Source: an actinobacterium SCGC AAA278-I18
GTDB lineage: Bacteria; Actinomycetota; Actinomycetes; Nanopelagicales; Nanopelagicaceae
Assembly: GCA_000378865.1 (NCBI GenBank)
Contig: KB900443.1
Location: 1-64,000 of the forward strand
Direction of reading: 5' to 3'
Length of the DNA stretch: 64,000 nucleotides
Below, in pieces: positions 1-6,817 of this stretch. Under the pieces are notes generated by a model that made no database searches, had not been told where the DNA came from, and saw only the letters and a list, made by a program, of their open reading frames with translations. The stretch's first letter is position 1. Each line of letters begins with the position of its first letter. A program made the position numbers and the translations under genes.

Positions 1-241
1 CCCCTGCATTTGGAACTGCGTAGTAGGCATCTCTAGCATGGTTAGGAATACCAGTTGGCTGCATAAGTACAGAGCTCTTTGAATAAGTCAGTTTTACCGT
101 TGGATTCCACTTAGCAGCTTTAATGGCGCTAGAAGTTGCTACAGACTTGGGAGTACTTGCAGCGCTAGCGGCATAAAAGACAACGCTATTAAGAGCTATG
201 ACTGAAAGGCCTGTAATTCCAATAACTATTTTCTTATTCAT
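1..241 (-). CDS. Secreted YHYH-like protein, N-terminal part only (runs off the window)
   Basis: The reading frame starts with ATG at 241 (MNKKIVIGITGLSV) and continues past the window start, so about 80 residues are visible. Residues 1-28 look like a Sec signal peptide: two lysines, a hydrophobic core and an AASAAS-type cleavage region. Around residue 62 the segment PTGIPNHARDAY resembles the GiPxH stretch of YHYH-domain secreted proteins, a family of unknown function. An in-frame ATG four codons upstream is possible; the MNKK start is preferred because other secreted genes in the window begin the same way. The family call rests on one short motif and is tentative; secretion is well supported. 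Confidence 0.55.
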   Translation of the reverse strand, partial: MNKKIVIGITGLSVIALNSVVFYAASAASTPKSVATSSAIKAAKWNPTVKLTYSKSSVLMQPTGIPNHARDAYYAVPNAG

Positions 242-389
242 CTTTAACATCTCACATCTACTAGGTGGAGCACAACCAAGTGAATTCAATAGTTATCACG
301 AACTAAGCCATCCTCAGCGCGATAATATAGAAATGTACTCGACCTTCCTTAATGCCAAAGCAAATTCAACTGTGGAATTAGTGTGAGTT

Positions 390-411
390 AAGAAGAGTCG
401 CCCTATAAGCC
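390..411. repeat. Second copy of the RNase P RNA 3' end (22-bp direct repeat, copy A)
   Basis: The 22 bases at 390-411 are identical to 872-893, the 3' terminus of rnpB including half of its closing helix. The copies are direct repeats 482 bp apart and bracket the small gene at 425-730. This resembles the duplication left when an element integrates at the 3' end of a structural RNA gene. Copy A can also pair with 420-426 (AAGAGTC/GACTCTT), giving a weak hairpin just past the stop codon of that gene. Confidence 0.7.
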
Positions 412-424
412 CGAAGAAAGACTC

Positions 425-730
425 TTACGCTTCAAAGCCATAATCTCGGAGCACTTCACAGACTTGAACTGAGTACTCCTCGTAGAAGGAATCTCGACCC
501 AATTGTTGGGCCATTTTGTGCTCATCTAAGTTCTTCCACTGCGAAATTGCCTCTAAAGAAGTGAAATACGAAACAGTTACCCCGTCACGACTTATTGCGT
601 CTCGAAAACCGAAATGATGTTCATAGCCATCTATTGTCTTTACTAAGTTCTCCATTTTTTCAGACCACTCGGAATACAACTGCCCATCGTCTAATTTGCG
701 AGTAGAGCGGAAGATAACTACGTAGGACAT
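425..730 (-). CDS. Antibiotic-biosynthesis-monooxygenase-like (ABM) small protein
   Basis: A 101-residue protein starting at ATG 730 (MSYVVIFRSTRK). Length and pattern fit the dimeric alpha/beta ferredoxin-like ABM fold: an opening strand YVVIFRS, the EWSEKMENLVKTIDGY helix, then VSYFTSLEAISQWKNLDEH, a typical ABM signature with conserved W and H. Members range from quinol monooxygenases to haem-degrading enzymes, so the substrate cannot be named. The frame stays open upstream to 844, but that extension runs through a tandem repeat and the rnpB terminator, so the 730 start is preferred. The gene sits alone between two copies of the rnpB 3' end, suggesting it arrived with, or is left over from, an inserted segment. 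Confidence 0.75.
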   Translation of the reverse strand: MSYVVIFRSTRKLDDGQLYSEWSEKMENLVKTIDGYEHHFGFRDAISRDGVTVSYFTSLEAISQWKNLDEHKMAQQLGRDSFYEEYSVQVCEVLRDYGFEA

Positions 731-740
731 AGGTACATTC

Positions 741-780
741 TGCCCACGTTTTTGCCCACATGCCCACATTTTTGCCCACA
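741..780. repeat. Tandem repeat, two 20-bp units
   Basis: 741-760 and 761-780 are the same 20-bp unit (TGCCCACGTTTTTGCCCACA) with one mismatch, and each unit contains TGCCCAC twice. It lies just upstream of the ABM-like gene, where its promoter or an operator would be. Confidence 0.85.
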
Positions 781-819
781 TAAATTTATAAATTCTTGTT
801 AGGTTGTGCAGAGAGTTGT

Positions 820-858
820 AAAAGAAAAGTGACCATCTCCGCACGGGAAATGGTCACT
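820..858 (-). terminator. Intrinsic terminator of rnpB
   Basis: On the minus strand, 14 nt after the end of rnpB, 828-858 forms a stem (AGTGACCAT pairing with ATGGTCACT, extended by three more pairs past one mismatch) around a five-base loop. It is followed by TTTTCTTTT at 829-820. This is a textbook rho-independent terminator. Confidence 0.85.
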
Positions 859-871
859 AATCACTAATTTA

Positions 872-1228
872 AAGAAGAGTCGCCCTATAAGCCGGATCCT
901 GTTCTCTTTCGAGAGATCATCATCCATCTAGATCTGTAATTGCTTACAGATTCAAGCAACCTACCCGTTGGCTCGAGCGAGTAGCTCTCAAATGCCAACA
1001 ATCTGGTCTTGCTCCAGGTGGGGTTTACCTAGCCATATACGTTGCCGTAAATGCTGGTGGTCTCTTACACCACCGTTTCATCCTTACCGTTATTGCTAAC
1101 GGCGGTTTATTTTCTGTGGCACTAATCCCGCGGATCACTCCGGATGGTCGTTAACCATCACCTTACTCTTTGGAGTCCGGACTTTCCTCGGTACTTTCGT
1201 AACGCGATGATCCAGACGACTCTTCAGT
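872..1228 (-). ncRNA. rnpB: RNase P RNA (class A)
   Basis: The catalytic RNA of RNase P, which matures tRNA 5' ends. On the minus strand it opens with GAAGAGTCGTCTGGATCATC and closes with GGCGACTCTTC, the two halves of helix P1. Between them are the universally conserved GAGGAAAGTCCGGACTCC element (near 1195-1175), an AGTGCCACAGAAA block (near 1120) and a GGTAAACCCC block (near 1020). Length is about 357 nt. A strong terminator follows at 820-858. Its last 22 nt are duplicated at 390-411. The ends are set by helix P1 and may be off by a few bases. Confidence 0.95.
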
Positions 1229-1267
1229 GAGATAAGGATACTAAAGATATTTTTAAGAGGGAAATGC

Positions 1268-1672
1268 TTACATTCCGCTATCTAAAACATCATTAAGAAT
1301 TGAGTCTGCGTGTGAGTTTTCCTCACGTGGTATCCATTGATAGGAGACAAGTTTTGGATCATGGGTGGCAAAGGCTTGTTTGGCTAGCTTTTGCATATTT
1401 GGATGTTTAACCTTCCACCGACCACTCATCTGTTCAACTACTAACTTAGAGTCCATCTTTACCAATATTGTTGCAGCAGGATCAATCTCATTAACCGCTT
1501 TTAAACCAGCAATTAACCCGCTGTATTCAGCAACATTATTTGAAGCTACCCCAATGGATGCGCCAACCTCTTTAACTACCTTGTCATTTTCATAAACAAC
1601 TGCGCCATAAGCTGCAGCCCCAGGATTTCCGCGCGATCCACCATCGGCAGTTACCACAAAGTGTCTGGCCAT
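1268..1672 (-). CDS. RNase HI-like ribonuclease (single domain)
   Basis: A 134-residue protein that would cut the RNA strand of RNA:DNA hybrids. The acidic active-site residues are visible: D in ADGGSRGNPG near the N-terminus, E in NVAEYSGL, D in KMDSKLVVEQM and a last D in HADSILND. The ATG at 1672 overlaps the stop of the upstream zinc-ribbon gene (TAATG), indicating translational coupling; the longer frame to 1699 is therefore not used. Mycobacterial Rv2228c, in the same neighbourhood, fuses RNase H to a CobC-like phosphatase. Here the protein stops after the RNase H domain and no phosphatase follows. Confidence 0.9.
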   Translation of the reverse strand: MARHFVVTADGGSRGNPGAAAYGAVVYENDKVVKEVGASIGVASNNVAEYSGLIAGLKAVNEIDPAATILVKMDSKLVVEQMSGRWKVKHPNMQKLAKQAFATHDPKLVSYQWIPREENSHADSILNDVLDSGM

Positions 1673-2397
1673 TAGATTCTTACCAAAATCCGCCGGCACT
1701 CTTCACATCTCAAGAGTTCATCCTTTGCTAATGATTTAATCCGCTCCATCTCAACAGCGTTAATAGCCAAATTACAACCATTACATTTATTGCCAACTAA
1801 GGCAGCAGCAGCAACTCCCCCGCTAGCACTTCTAATCTTTTCATATAGATCAAGTAATGGCTTTTCAATCTTTGCGCCAACTACATCTCGATCACTTTTT
1901 TTATTGGTAATAACTGTGTTTATCTCATTACTTGCTGCAGTTAATCTTTGATTAATCTCAGCCTTTAAAGTTTCAAGAGATGCCAGATCAGTAGTTAAAG
2001 TATTAGTACGGGCGGTGATCGCTTCACTGCGCACCATAATCTCAAGCTCAATCTCCTCCAACGCTTCTTGCCGCTTTCTTAAGGTACCAACCTCATGTTG
2101 GAGTTGTTCTAACTCCTTTGGGGTGGCATTACCGGAGGCTAATCTTGCTTCATCTTTTTTAATTCGATCAGTAACAGTTTCAACATCAACCTCACCACGG
2201 CGTAGTTCAAGTGCTATTTGATCAGCTTCTGCCTTAACAGTTGTTAGCTCATCATTTGCAATAACAATCCGCTTATCAATATGAAGTAATTGTTCAATCT
2301 CAGGCAGTGATTTTAATTTGGTATTTGCCTGCATGATTTCATTATCAAGTAGTTGTAGTTCAAGAGTTAAAGATTGTTGCTCAGGTGAGGCTTGCAT
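1672..2397 (-). CDS. C4-type zinc-ribbon protein with long coiled coil (CT398/Rv2229c type)
   Basis: A 241-residue protein. About 190 N-terminal residues are Glu/Lys/Leu-rich heptad-like sequence, predicted as a coiled-coil hairpin. The C-terminus carries two CxxC pairs (CNGC and CEEC, about 25 residues apart), a C4 zinc ribbon. Homologues are widespread and poorly understood; nucleic-acid or secretion-related roles have been proposed. The ATG at 2397 is chosen because GGGGGG lies just upstream as a ribosome site; a TTG five codons earlier is less likely. It is coupled to the downstream RNase H gene by a TAATG overlap, as for the mycobacterial Rv2229c-Rv2228c pair. Confidence 0.88.
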   Translation of the reverse strand: MQASPEQQSLTLELQLLDNEIMQANTKLKSLPEIEQLLHIDKRIVIANDELTTVKAEADQIALELRRGEVDVETVTDRIKKDEARLASGNATPKELEQLQHEVGTLRKRQEALEEIELEIMVRSEAITARTNTLTTDLASLETLKAEINQRLTAASNEINTVITNKKSDRDVVGAKIEKPLLDLYEKIRSASGGVAAAALVGNKCNGCNLAINAVEMERIKSLAKDELLRCEECRRILVRI

Positions 2398-2465
2398 AGG
2401 TGAGCCCCCCAATTTGATTGGTAATTAATAAAGTCTTTTTAGTTGTATTGCGGTAGTTATATTGT

Positions 2466-2491
2466 GCTATCCCTACTTTAGTAGAGATAGC
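2466..2491. other. Strong 12-bp hairpin between IDO and zinc-ribbon genes
   Basis: GCTATCCCTACT (2466 onward) pairs with AGTAGAGATAGC (to 2491) with a single G-T wobble and a TT/AA tip. It lies 15 bp after the stop of the dioxygenase gene and about 70 bp before the zinc-ribbon start. Neither strand has a good T-run directly after the stem, so it may be an atypical terminator or an mRNA-processing element. Confidence 0.5.
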
Positions 2492-2506
2492 GCGGTAATC
2501 AAAAAA

Positions 2507-3667
2507 TTACTTAACGGTTTGCTGTTTTGTCTCATCTCTGTGCTTACGAAGATATGTCATAAATGGTGTTCCGCCGGTACCAACTGCAGATGGATTTCCT
2601 GGGGTCGCCTGGGCTTGGGCGTGAATATATGTGCCGGCATACTCAAGATGCATCGCTCTAAAGTTTGCAACCAACTCCACACACTCATTAAATACAGATG
2701 TTAATCCAGCCCGCTTTGCTGTGGTTACAAAGTTACGCACTGATGGACCTGCTTCTACCGCTTCGATAAATGCCACATGTTTTGGTGGCATATAGGTGCG
2801 CATCTCCATTAGATACTCACGTAATTCATCCCGCTCATGTTCAATGCCAAGCACGCCATCCATCGCTGGAATGATGGCACTCTGCGCGCCAGTCTCACCA
2901 CGAAACTTTTGGCCAACACCTTTGTACTCATCCACACCTTCATAGACCACACCATCTGGCAGGGATGGATTATTACGCCAGCCAAAGATGTAAGGACGTA
3001 CGCGGTGGAAGTAAATATATGGATCACATCTTTCTGGCATTCTACCCAATACCTGATACATCGAAGCTAGTGCGTTACGTAATTTAGTAAGGGCTGCCTC
3101 TAATTGATCTGCATCATTTGCCACAACTGCAGCTTGTGCATCTTCAATGGCTTTAAGTGACTTACCCGCTTTTTTCTCAATATCGATGTGAATTAAAATA
3201 AACCACTCTTCATCTTGGCCGCCTAAGAAACATTGGGCCAAGCCGATATTGCCACACTCAATTGGGCCATTCATATCAAAGCGGCGCCAGTTGTCGGAGG
3301 CATAACTTTGGTAGGAAAGAATTGGGGGCCTTCCGACTAACTTGCCAACCTCATACCAAGGGACAGCCAAGTTTGCTGGCATCACAGTTGCTGGGGTGTT
3401 CTCACTCCATTGATATGCCTGGCCGATATAACTTAATACCAACATTGCTCGCTGAATCTCAGCTTCACCTTTTAACTTATCAATATTAAATTTAGGAAGG
3501 GCCTTAACCTTTGCTCTAAAGGTTGTGCTCATTAATAACTTAGGTAGATCCTTACCAAATTGATCCCACTCTTCATTACCGGCTGATAATGATTGGGCTG
3601 GGTCATTACTTGGTAGGTAACCAAACTCTTCTGTGATTCCAAAATCGGCTATTTTTACTGGCTTCAT
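2507..3667 (-). CDS. Indoleamine 2,3-dioxygenase family haem protein
   Basis: A 386-residue, full-length member of the IDO family, predicted to open the indole ring of L-tryptophan with O2 to give N-formylkynurenine. Family features: LSYIGQAYQW (about 78-87), an RRFD segment (128-131), FRGETGAQSAI (255-265, matching the conserved G-x-AQS stretch of IDO) and FRAMHLEYAGTYI with the proximal haem ligand at about His340. ATG 3667 follows a good ribosome site (TAGGAG). Most bacteria use the unrelated tetrameric TDO, so an IDO is notable. No kynurenine formamidase or kynureninase lies nearby, and the true substrate could be another indole. Confidence 0.88.
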   Translation of the reverse strand: MKPVKIADFGITEEFGYLPSNDPAQSLSAGNEEWDQFGKDLPKLLMSTTFRAKVKALPKFNIDKLKGEAEIQRAMLVLSYIGQAYQWSENTPATVMPANLAVPWYEVGKLVGRPPILSYQSYASDNWRRFDMNGPIECGNIGLAQCFLGGQDEEWFILIHIDIEKKAGKSLKAIEDAQAAVVANDADQLEAALTKLRNALASMYQVLGRMPERCDPYIYFHRVRPYIFGWRNNPSLPDGVVYEGVDEYKGVGQKFRGETGAQSAIIPAMDGVLGIEHERDELREYLMEMRTYMPPKHVAFIEAVEAGPSVRNFVTTAKRAGLTSVFNECVELVANFRAMHLEYAGTYIHAQAQATPGNPSAVGTGGTPFMTYLRKHRDETKQQTVK

Positions 3668-3771
3668 TATCTCTCCTAAGAATGAGGTTGAATTAAAGCA
3701 TTAAATTGAAAAGTTATATATAGATTCATCTTTTTTATGCTCAAAATTCTCGTTATTTCGGCGCTCACCTC

Positions 3772-3800
3772 TTGTAATGGAAGTTAATAGACTTTACGCT
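3772..3800 (+). promoter_or_regulatory. Leaderless promoter of the first metallopeptidase bicistron
   Basis: TTGTAA (3772-3777), a 17-bp spacer and TACGCT (3795-3800); the start codon follows 6 nt later at 3807, with no ribosome site. The 12-mer TTTACGCTTTAT (3793-3804) recurs before the third paralogue (6804-6815). Confidence 0.7.
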
Positions 3801-3806
3801 TTATAG

Positions 3807-5378
3807 ATGAATAAGAAACTGATTGTATTCTTATCAATATTTTCACTTTTCCTAACTCTGCCACTAATTCCAGTAAATGCTGCGGCTAAAGCTGGTGGAG
3901 CTTGCACTACTGCTGGTATTACATCCGTGGTTTCTAGCAAAACTTATACATGTGTTAAATCTGGCAAGAAATTGGTTTGGGATAAGGGCCTAATTATTTC
4001 GCAAAATAAAAGCACATCGCCGACTAATAAACCCGGTTCAGAATTTGTATTTGAGAGTATCTGCCAGCATGACCCAAATGTTCCTACTGAATGGAAGGCC
4101 GTAGAACTTGCAGCGATAAATAATGTTGGTTGTGCACACCCATTTAGATATCTACAAGGTACAACTGACTTTGGTGAACCTAAGTCAAATTTATCAACAG
4201 AAAGTGATTTAAAACCAATTTCAGCTTGCAAGGTTTCTGATACAAAGGGTCGCCCATATAGATATGCAGATTTTCCACGATCTTCAAGTATTTATACACC
4301 TGCAATCTCAGCCAATATCCAAGTGGTACCAATTCAGTTTTCAGATTTAACTGCTAACACAAATCCGGAAGCAGATTATGGGTCATATTTTAAGTATGTT
4401 ACAGATTATCTTGTCAATACATCCGATGTGCTAATTACTCCAAAAACCAGTATTTACCCTAGTTATATCCAATTAGGTAAAAAAATAGATTTTTATAATA
4501 GTAACGGTCAAAATTTAGCTGATGAACATGGCTCTGTTAATAGTTTTATTGATGACGTCTTATCAGCAATAAGCGGAAAGATTGACCTTTCAAAGACTGA
4601 TCAACTAGTGATAGTTCCTCCACCTTCTGCGAAACCTAATCAAGTCAGATTTCATATGAACTTTTATCGGAATTTAAACAACCAACTAGGGCGAGTTTTA
4701 AGCATATATCTTTACGGGTCAATTTCAACTGATCAAACTCAAGATAGATATTACGGATTCGATCCTTTTATATATGTGCATGAACAACTTTTTCATCAGA
4801 TGGGTTTAGATGATGAGTATGGAACTTGGAATGAATCAGGCCCGTCATCATTAGGTTCAAATCCGACACTTGAACAAATTGGCATGGGATTTTGGGGAAA
4901 TATGTCGAGTGCAAATTTAGAACTTCTTGCATGGGATAAATGGAAGGTGGGATTTATTACAGATTCCCAAGTACTTTGTATAAATCCCCAAATAAGTACA
5001 GTAAATTGGTTGCGACCATCAACAACTAAAGGTAATTTTACAAAAATAGCTGTAATTCCAATTTCTTCTTCGAAAGCTATAGTTGTTGAATCCGAAAGAT
5101 CAACTGGCTACAACTTCAAGCTTCCAACTAACCTAAACGGATTATTGGTTTACCAAGTTGATCAAGAGCTAATTAATGGTGGGTCCAACAATAAATTTGG
5201 GTTAGGTGTTCATTTACTTCTTCCTTCTAATCGCAAAACCGAACAATTCACGAATGGCTTTTTATACGGTGATGCTAGATTAATAAAAGGTGACTATATA
5301 GATATTGCAGGATTGCGAATCACAAATATTGAAAGCGGTACTTTTGGTGATGTCGTTAAAATAGAAAAGATTGCCTAA
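3807..5378 (+). CDS. Secreted M6-like metallopeptidase paralogue 1 (variant HExxxH motif)
   Basis: A 523-residue exported protein. Residues 1-26 form a signal peptide (MNKK, hydrophobic core, VNAAA). Residues 28-61 are the two-cysteine module (C33, C49; KSGKKLVWDKG) shared by all four genes of this cluster. The remainder resembles M6/immune-inhibitor-A peptidases: H325-E326-QLF-H330-QM-G333-L-D-DEY matches the M6 pattern HExxHxxGLxDEY, but with one extra residue between Glu and the second His. A later block (IVVESERSTGY, then LNGLLVYQVD) resembles the C-terminal M6 stretch. Whether HExxxH still binds zinc is unknown; a comparable spacing exists in dipeptidyl peptidase III. First gene of a bicistron, ending 3 nt before the next ATG. 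Family assignment is by motif only. Confidence 0.75.
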   Translation: MNKKLIVFLSIFSLFLTLPLIPVNAAAKAGGACTTAGITSVVSSKTYTCVKSGKKLVWDKGLIISQNKSTSPTNKPGSEFVFESICQHDPNVPTEWKAVELAAINNVGCAHPFRYLQGTTDFGEPKSNLSTESDLKPISACKVSDTKGRPYRYADFPRSSSIYTPAISANIQVVPIQFSDLTANTNPEADYGSYFKYVTDYLVNTSDVLITPKTSIYPSYIQLGKKIDFYNSNGQNLADEHGSVNSFIDDVLSAISGKIDLSKTDQLVIVPPPSAKPNQVRFHMNFYRNLNNQLGRVLSIYLYGSISTDQTQDRYYGFDPFIYVHEQLFHQMGLDDEYGTWNESGPSSLGSNPTLEQIGMGFWGNMSSANLELLAWDKWKVGFITDSQVLCINPQISTVNWLRPSTTKGNFTKIAVIPISSSKAIVVESERSTGYNFKLPTNLNGLLVYQVDQELINGGSNNKFGLGVHLLLPSNRKTEQFTNGFLYGDARLIKGDYIDIAGLRITNIESGTFGDVVKIEKIA

Positions 5379-5381
5379 TTG

Positions 5382-6500
5382 ATGAATAAGAAACTTATCG
5401 CATTCTTATCAATACTTTCTCTCTTTCTAACTTTACCTTTAACCTCAACAAATGCTGCCGCCAAGGCAGGTGGTGCATGTAATAAAGCTGGTATTACATC
5501 AGTAGTTTCAAGCAAAACATACACATGTATTAAATCTGGCAAGAAGTTGGTTTGGGACAAGGGAGTTGGTAAATCAACTGCAACCGTACCTGAACCTGCA
5601 GATATTCCAATTTCTATTGATAATTTAGATTTAAAGGGTGTGCCTCAAAAGGCATATGAAAATGTTATTAAGGAGTTAAATTCTCGCCAACCCACGACTT
5701 ATGAACCCACAATTATTGCTGGCCCGAATGTAAAACAATCGAGGGTAGACCAGGAAATGTTAGGTATAAAAAAAGCAATAAGCCTTTGGTCCCCTTATTT
5801 TTTACCAGATAAGTTCCAGATAGTTTATGTAAACCTTGGAGACGAGAACTGGTTAGAGCAAAAATCCACAGAGTTGGGATTGGTGTCTATGCTTCCACCT
5901 GGTGAAACCTGGCGAGAACAGTTTATAAGGCATAAGGACTGCCCATTTGCAATGGCAGGATCTGCAAACGGGGTTCCAACTTTTATTCAGTGTTTAGGTT
6001 ATACATTCAATAAAAGTGCAGGCCAAGTGCAAACTGGCCCCCATGAGTACACACATCTATTTCAACAGAAATATAATGGCGTGAATATTTCATGGTACGC
6101 GGAAGGATCTGCAAGTTTTTTTGGATGGACATTGGGCTTTGATCCGTACGAACCTACATCAAGCGCAAGAAGTAATCACCTTAGAGATTTATGGTGGCAA
6201 TCACCTGAGCGCGTAAAATCTGACTTTAGATCTAAAGATTTAACTCGCTTTAAAAGCATAATGGGAGAAATTTCAGGAAGAAATACTCGGGAGACCGCAA
6301 ATATTTCATATTGGGTGGGTGCTTTAGCGACAGAGATGTTGTTAGCACTGTATGGCTTTGATAAGTTTGTTGAGTGGACTAAAAATATGCAAAACGAAAA
6401 AGATATCTCAAAAGTTCTAAATCAAACCTATGGATTTAATGCTGATTACTTTTATGAAAAACTGGCCCCGTACGTTTGGGCACAAATACCACCGCAGTAA
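5382..6500 (+). CDS. Secreted gluzincin-type metallopeptidase paralogue 2
   Basis: A 372-residue exported protein. ATG 5382 is preferred over TTG 5379 because MNKKLIAFLSILSLFL then aligns with paralogue 1. After the signal peptide comes the same two-cysteine module (TYTCIKSGKKLVWDKG). The catalytic-looking region is H221-EYT-H225, with the probable third ligand E241 in SWYAEGSASFF: an HExxH...E gluzincin layout as in peptidase-MA-like enzymes. This differs from the M6-like first gene although the N-termini are near copies. It is separated by 3 nt from the gene upstream and is therefore co-transcribed. The substrate is unknown; a role in extracellular protein or wall hydrolysis is inference. 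Confidence 0.78.
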   Translation: MNKKLIAFLSILSLFLTLPLTSTNAAAKAGGACNKAGITSVVSSKTYTCIKSGKKLVWDKGVGKSTATVPEPADIPISIDNLDLKGVPQKAYENVIKELNSRQPTTYEPTIIAGPNVKQSRVDQEMLGIKKAISLWSPYFLPDKFQIVYVNLGDENWLEQKSTELGLVSMLPPGETWREQFIRHKDCPFAMAGSANGVPTFIQCLGYTFNKSAGQVQTGPHEYTHLFQQKYNGVNISWYAEGSASFFGWTLGFDPYEPTSSARSNHLRDLWWQSPERVKSDFRSKDLTRFKSIMGEISGRNTRETANISYWVGALATEMLLALYGFDKFVEWTKNMQNEKDISKVLNQTYGFNADYFYEKLAPYVWAQIPPQ

Positions 6501-6782
6501 CTTCAATCCTTCTATTTGTCCTAAACCCCCTAAGGCAGACAAAGGAAATAGGTGTTATGCAATTCTATTATGACCAACATCGGCAATATGTATGGCCCTG
6601 ATTTCACATTCCTTGGCATTCCAAGATGTGATTTAGATAAGCCGTTTATTTAGTTTTAAATCCATACATATTCGGGCTATGTATGAACCTTCTAGATTTC
6701 TAGAATTAGCAATAATCTACATCCAAGGTCTGACATTCTCTAGATATTGAATGGAATTAGGTCATATAGGGGCGGATAACCG
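6501..6782. other. Intergenic stretch inside the metallopeptidase cluster
   Basis: The 317-bp gap between paralogues 2 and 3 holds a possible gene remnant (6570-6653) and, at its right end, the promoter of the second bicistron. An imperfect inverted repeat (CTATTTGTC at 6512 and GACAAAGGAAATAG at 6538) could be a weak terminator. I see nothing else convincing. Confidence 0.4.
6570..6653 (+). pseudogene. Possible 5' remnant of an agmatinase/arginase-like gene
   Basis: A 27-codon frame from ATG 6570 reads MTNIGNMYGPDFTFLGIPRC and then DLDKPFI before TAG at 6651. The GPDFTFLGxPxCDLD pattern reminds me of N-termini of actinobacterial agmatinase-family proteins, which normally continue for about 300 residues; here the frame stops at once and nothing matching follows. 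It has no clear ribosome site. The alternative is chance or a short peptide. Confidence 0.25.
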
Positions 6783-6811
6783 TTGTATTAGGTAGCAAAT
6801 TAATTTACGCT
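6783..6811 (+). promoter_or_regulatory. Leaderless promoter of the second metallopeptidase bicistron
   Basis: TTGTAT (6783-6788), a 17-bp spacer and TACGCT (6806-6811), with GTG 6818 six nt later. Hexamer, spacing and flanking TTTACGCTTTAT match the promoter of paralogue 1, which implies shared regulation. Confidence 0.7.
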
Positions 6812-6817
6812 TTATTT

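Noticed and set aside
198-386. Plus-strand 62-codon frame
   Set aside because: It overlaps the signal-peptide start of the minus-strand secreted gene, and its product shows no family pattern.
741-780. Start of a CRISPR array
   Set aside because: Only two units, directly abutting with no spacers, and no cas genes in the window.
731-844. 38-residue N-terminal extension of the ABM-like protein
   Set aside because: It would translate the tandem repeat and the rnpB terminator hairpin; the family domain begins at the ATG at 730.
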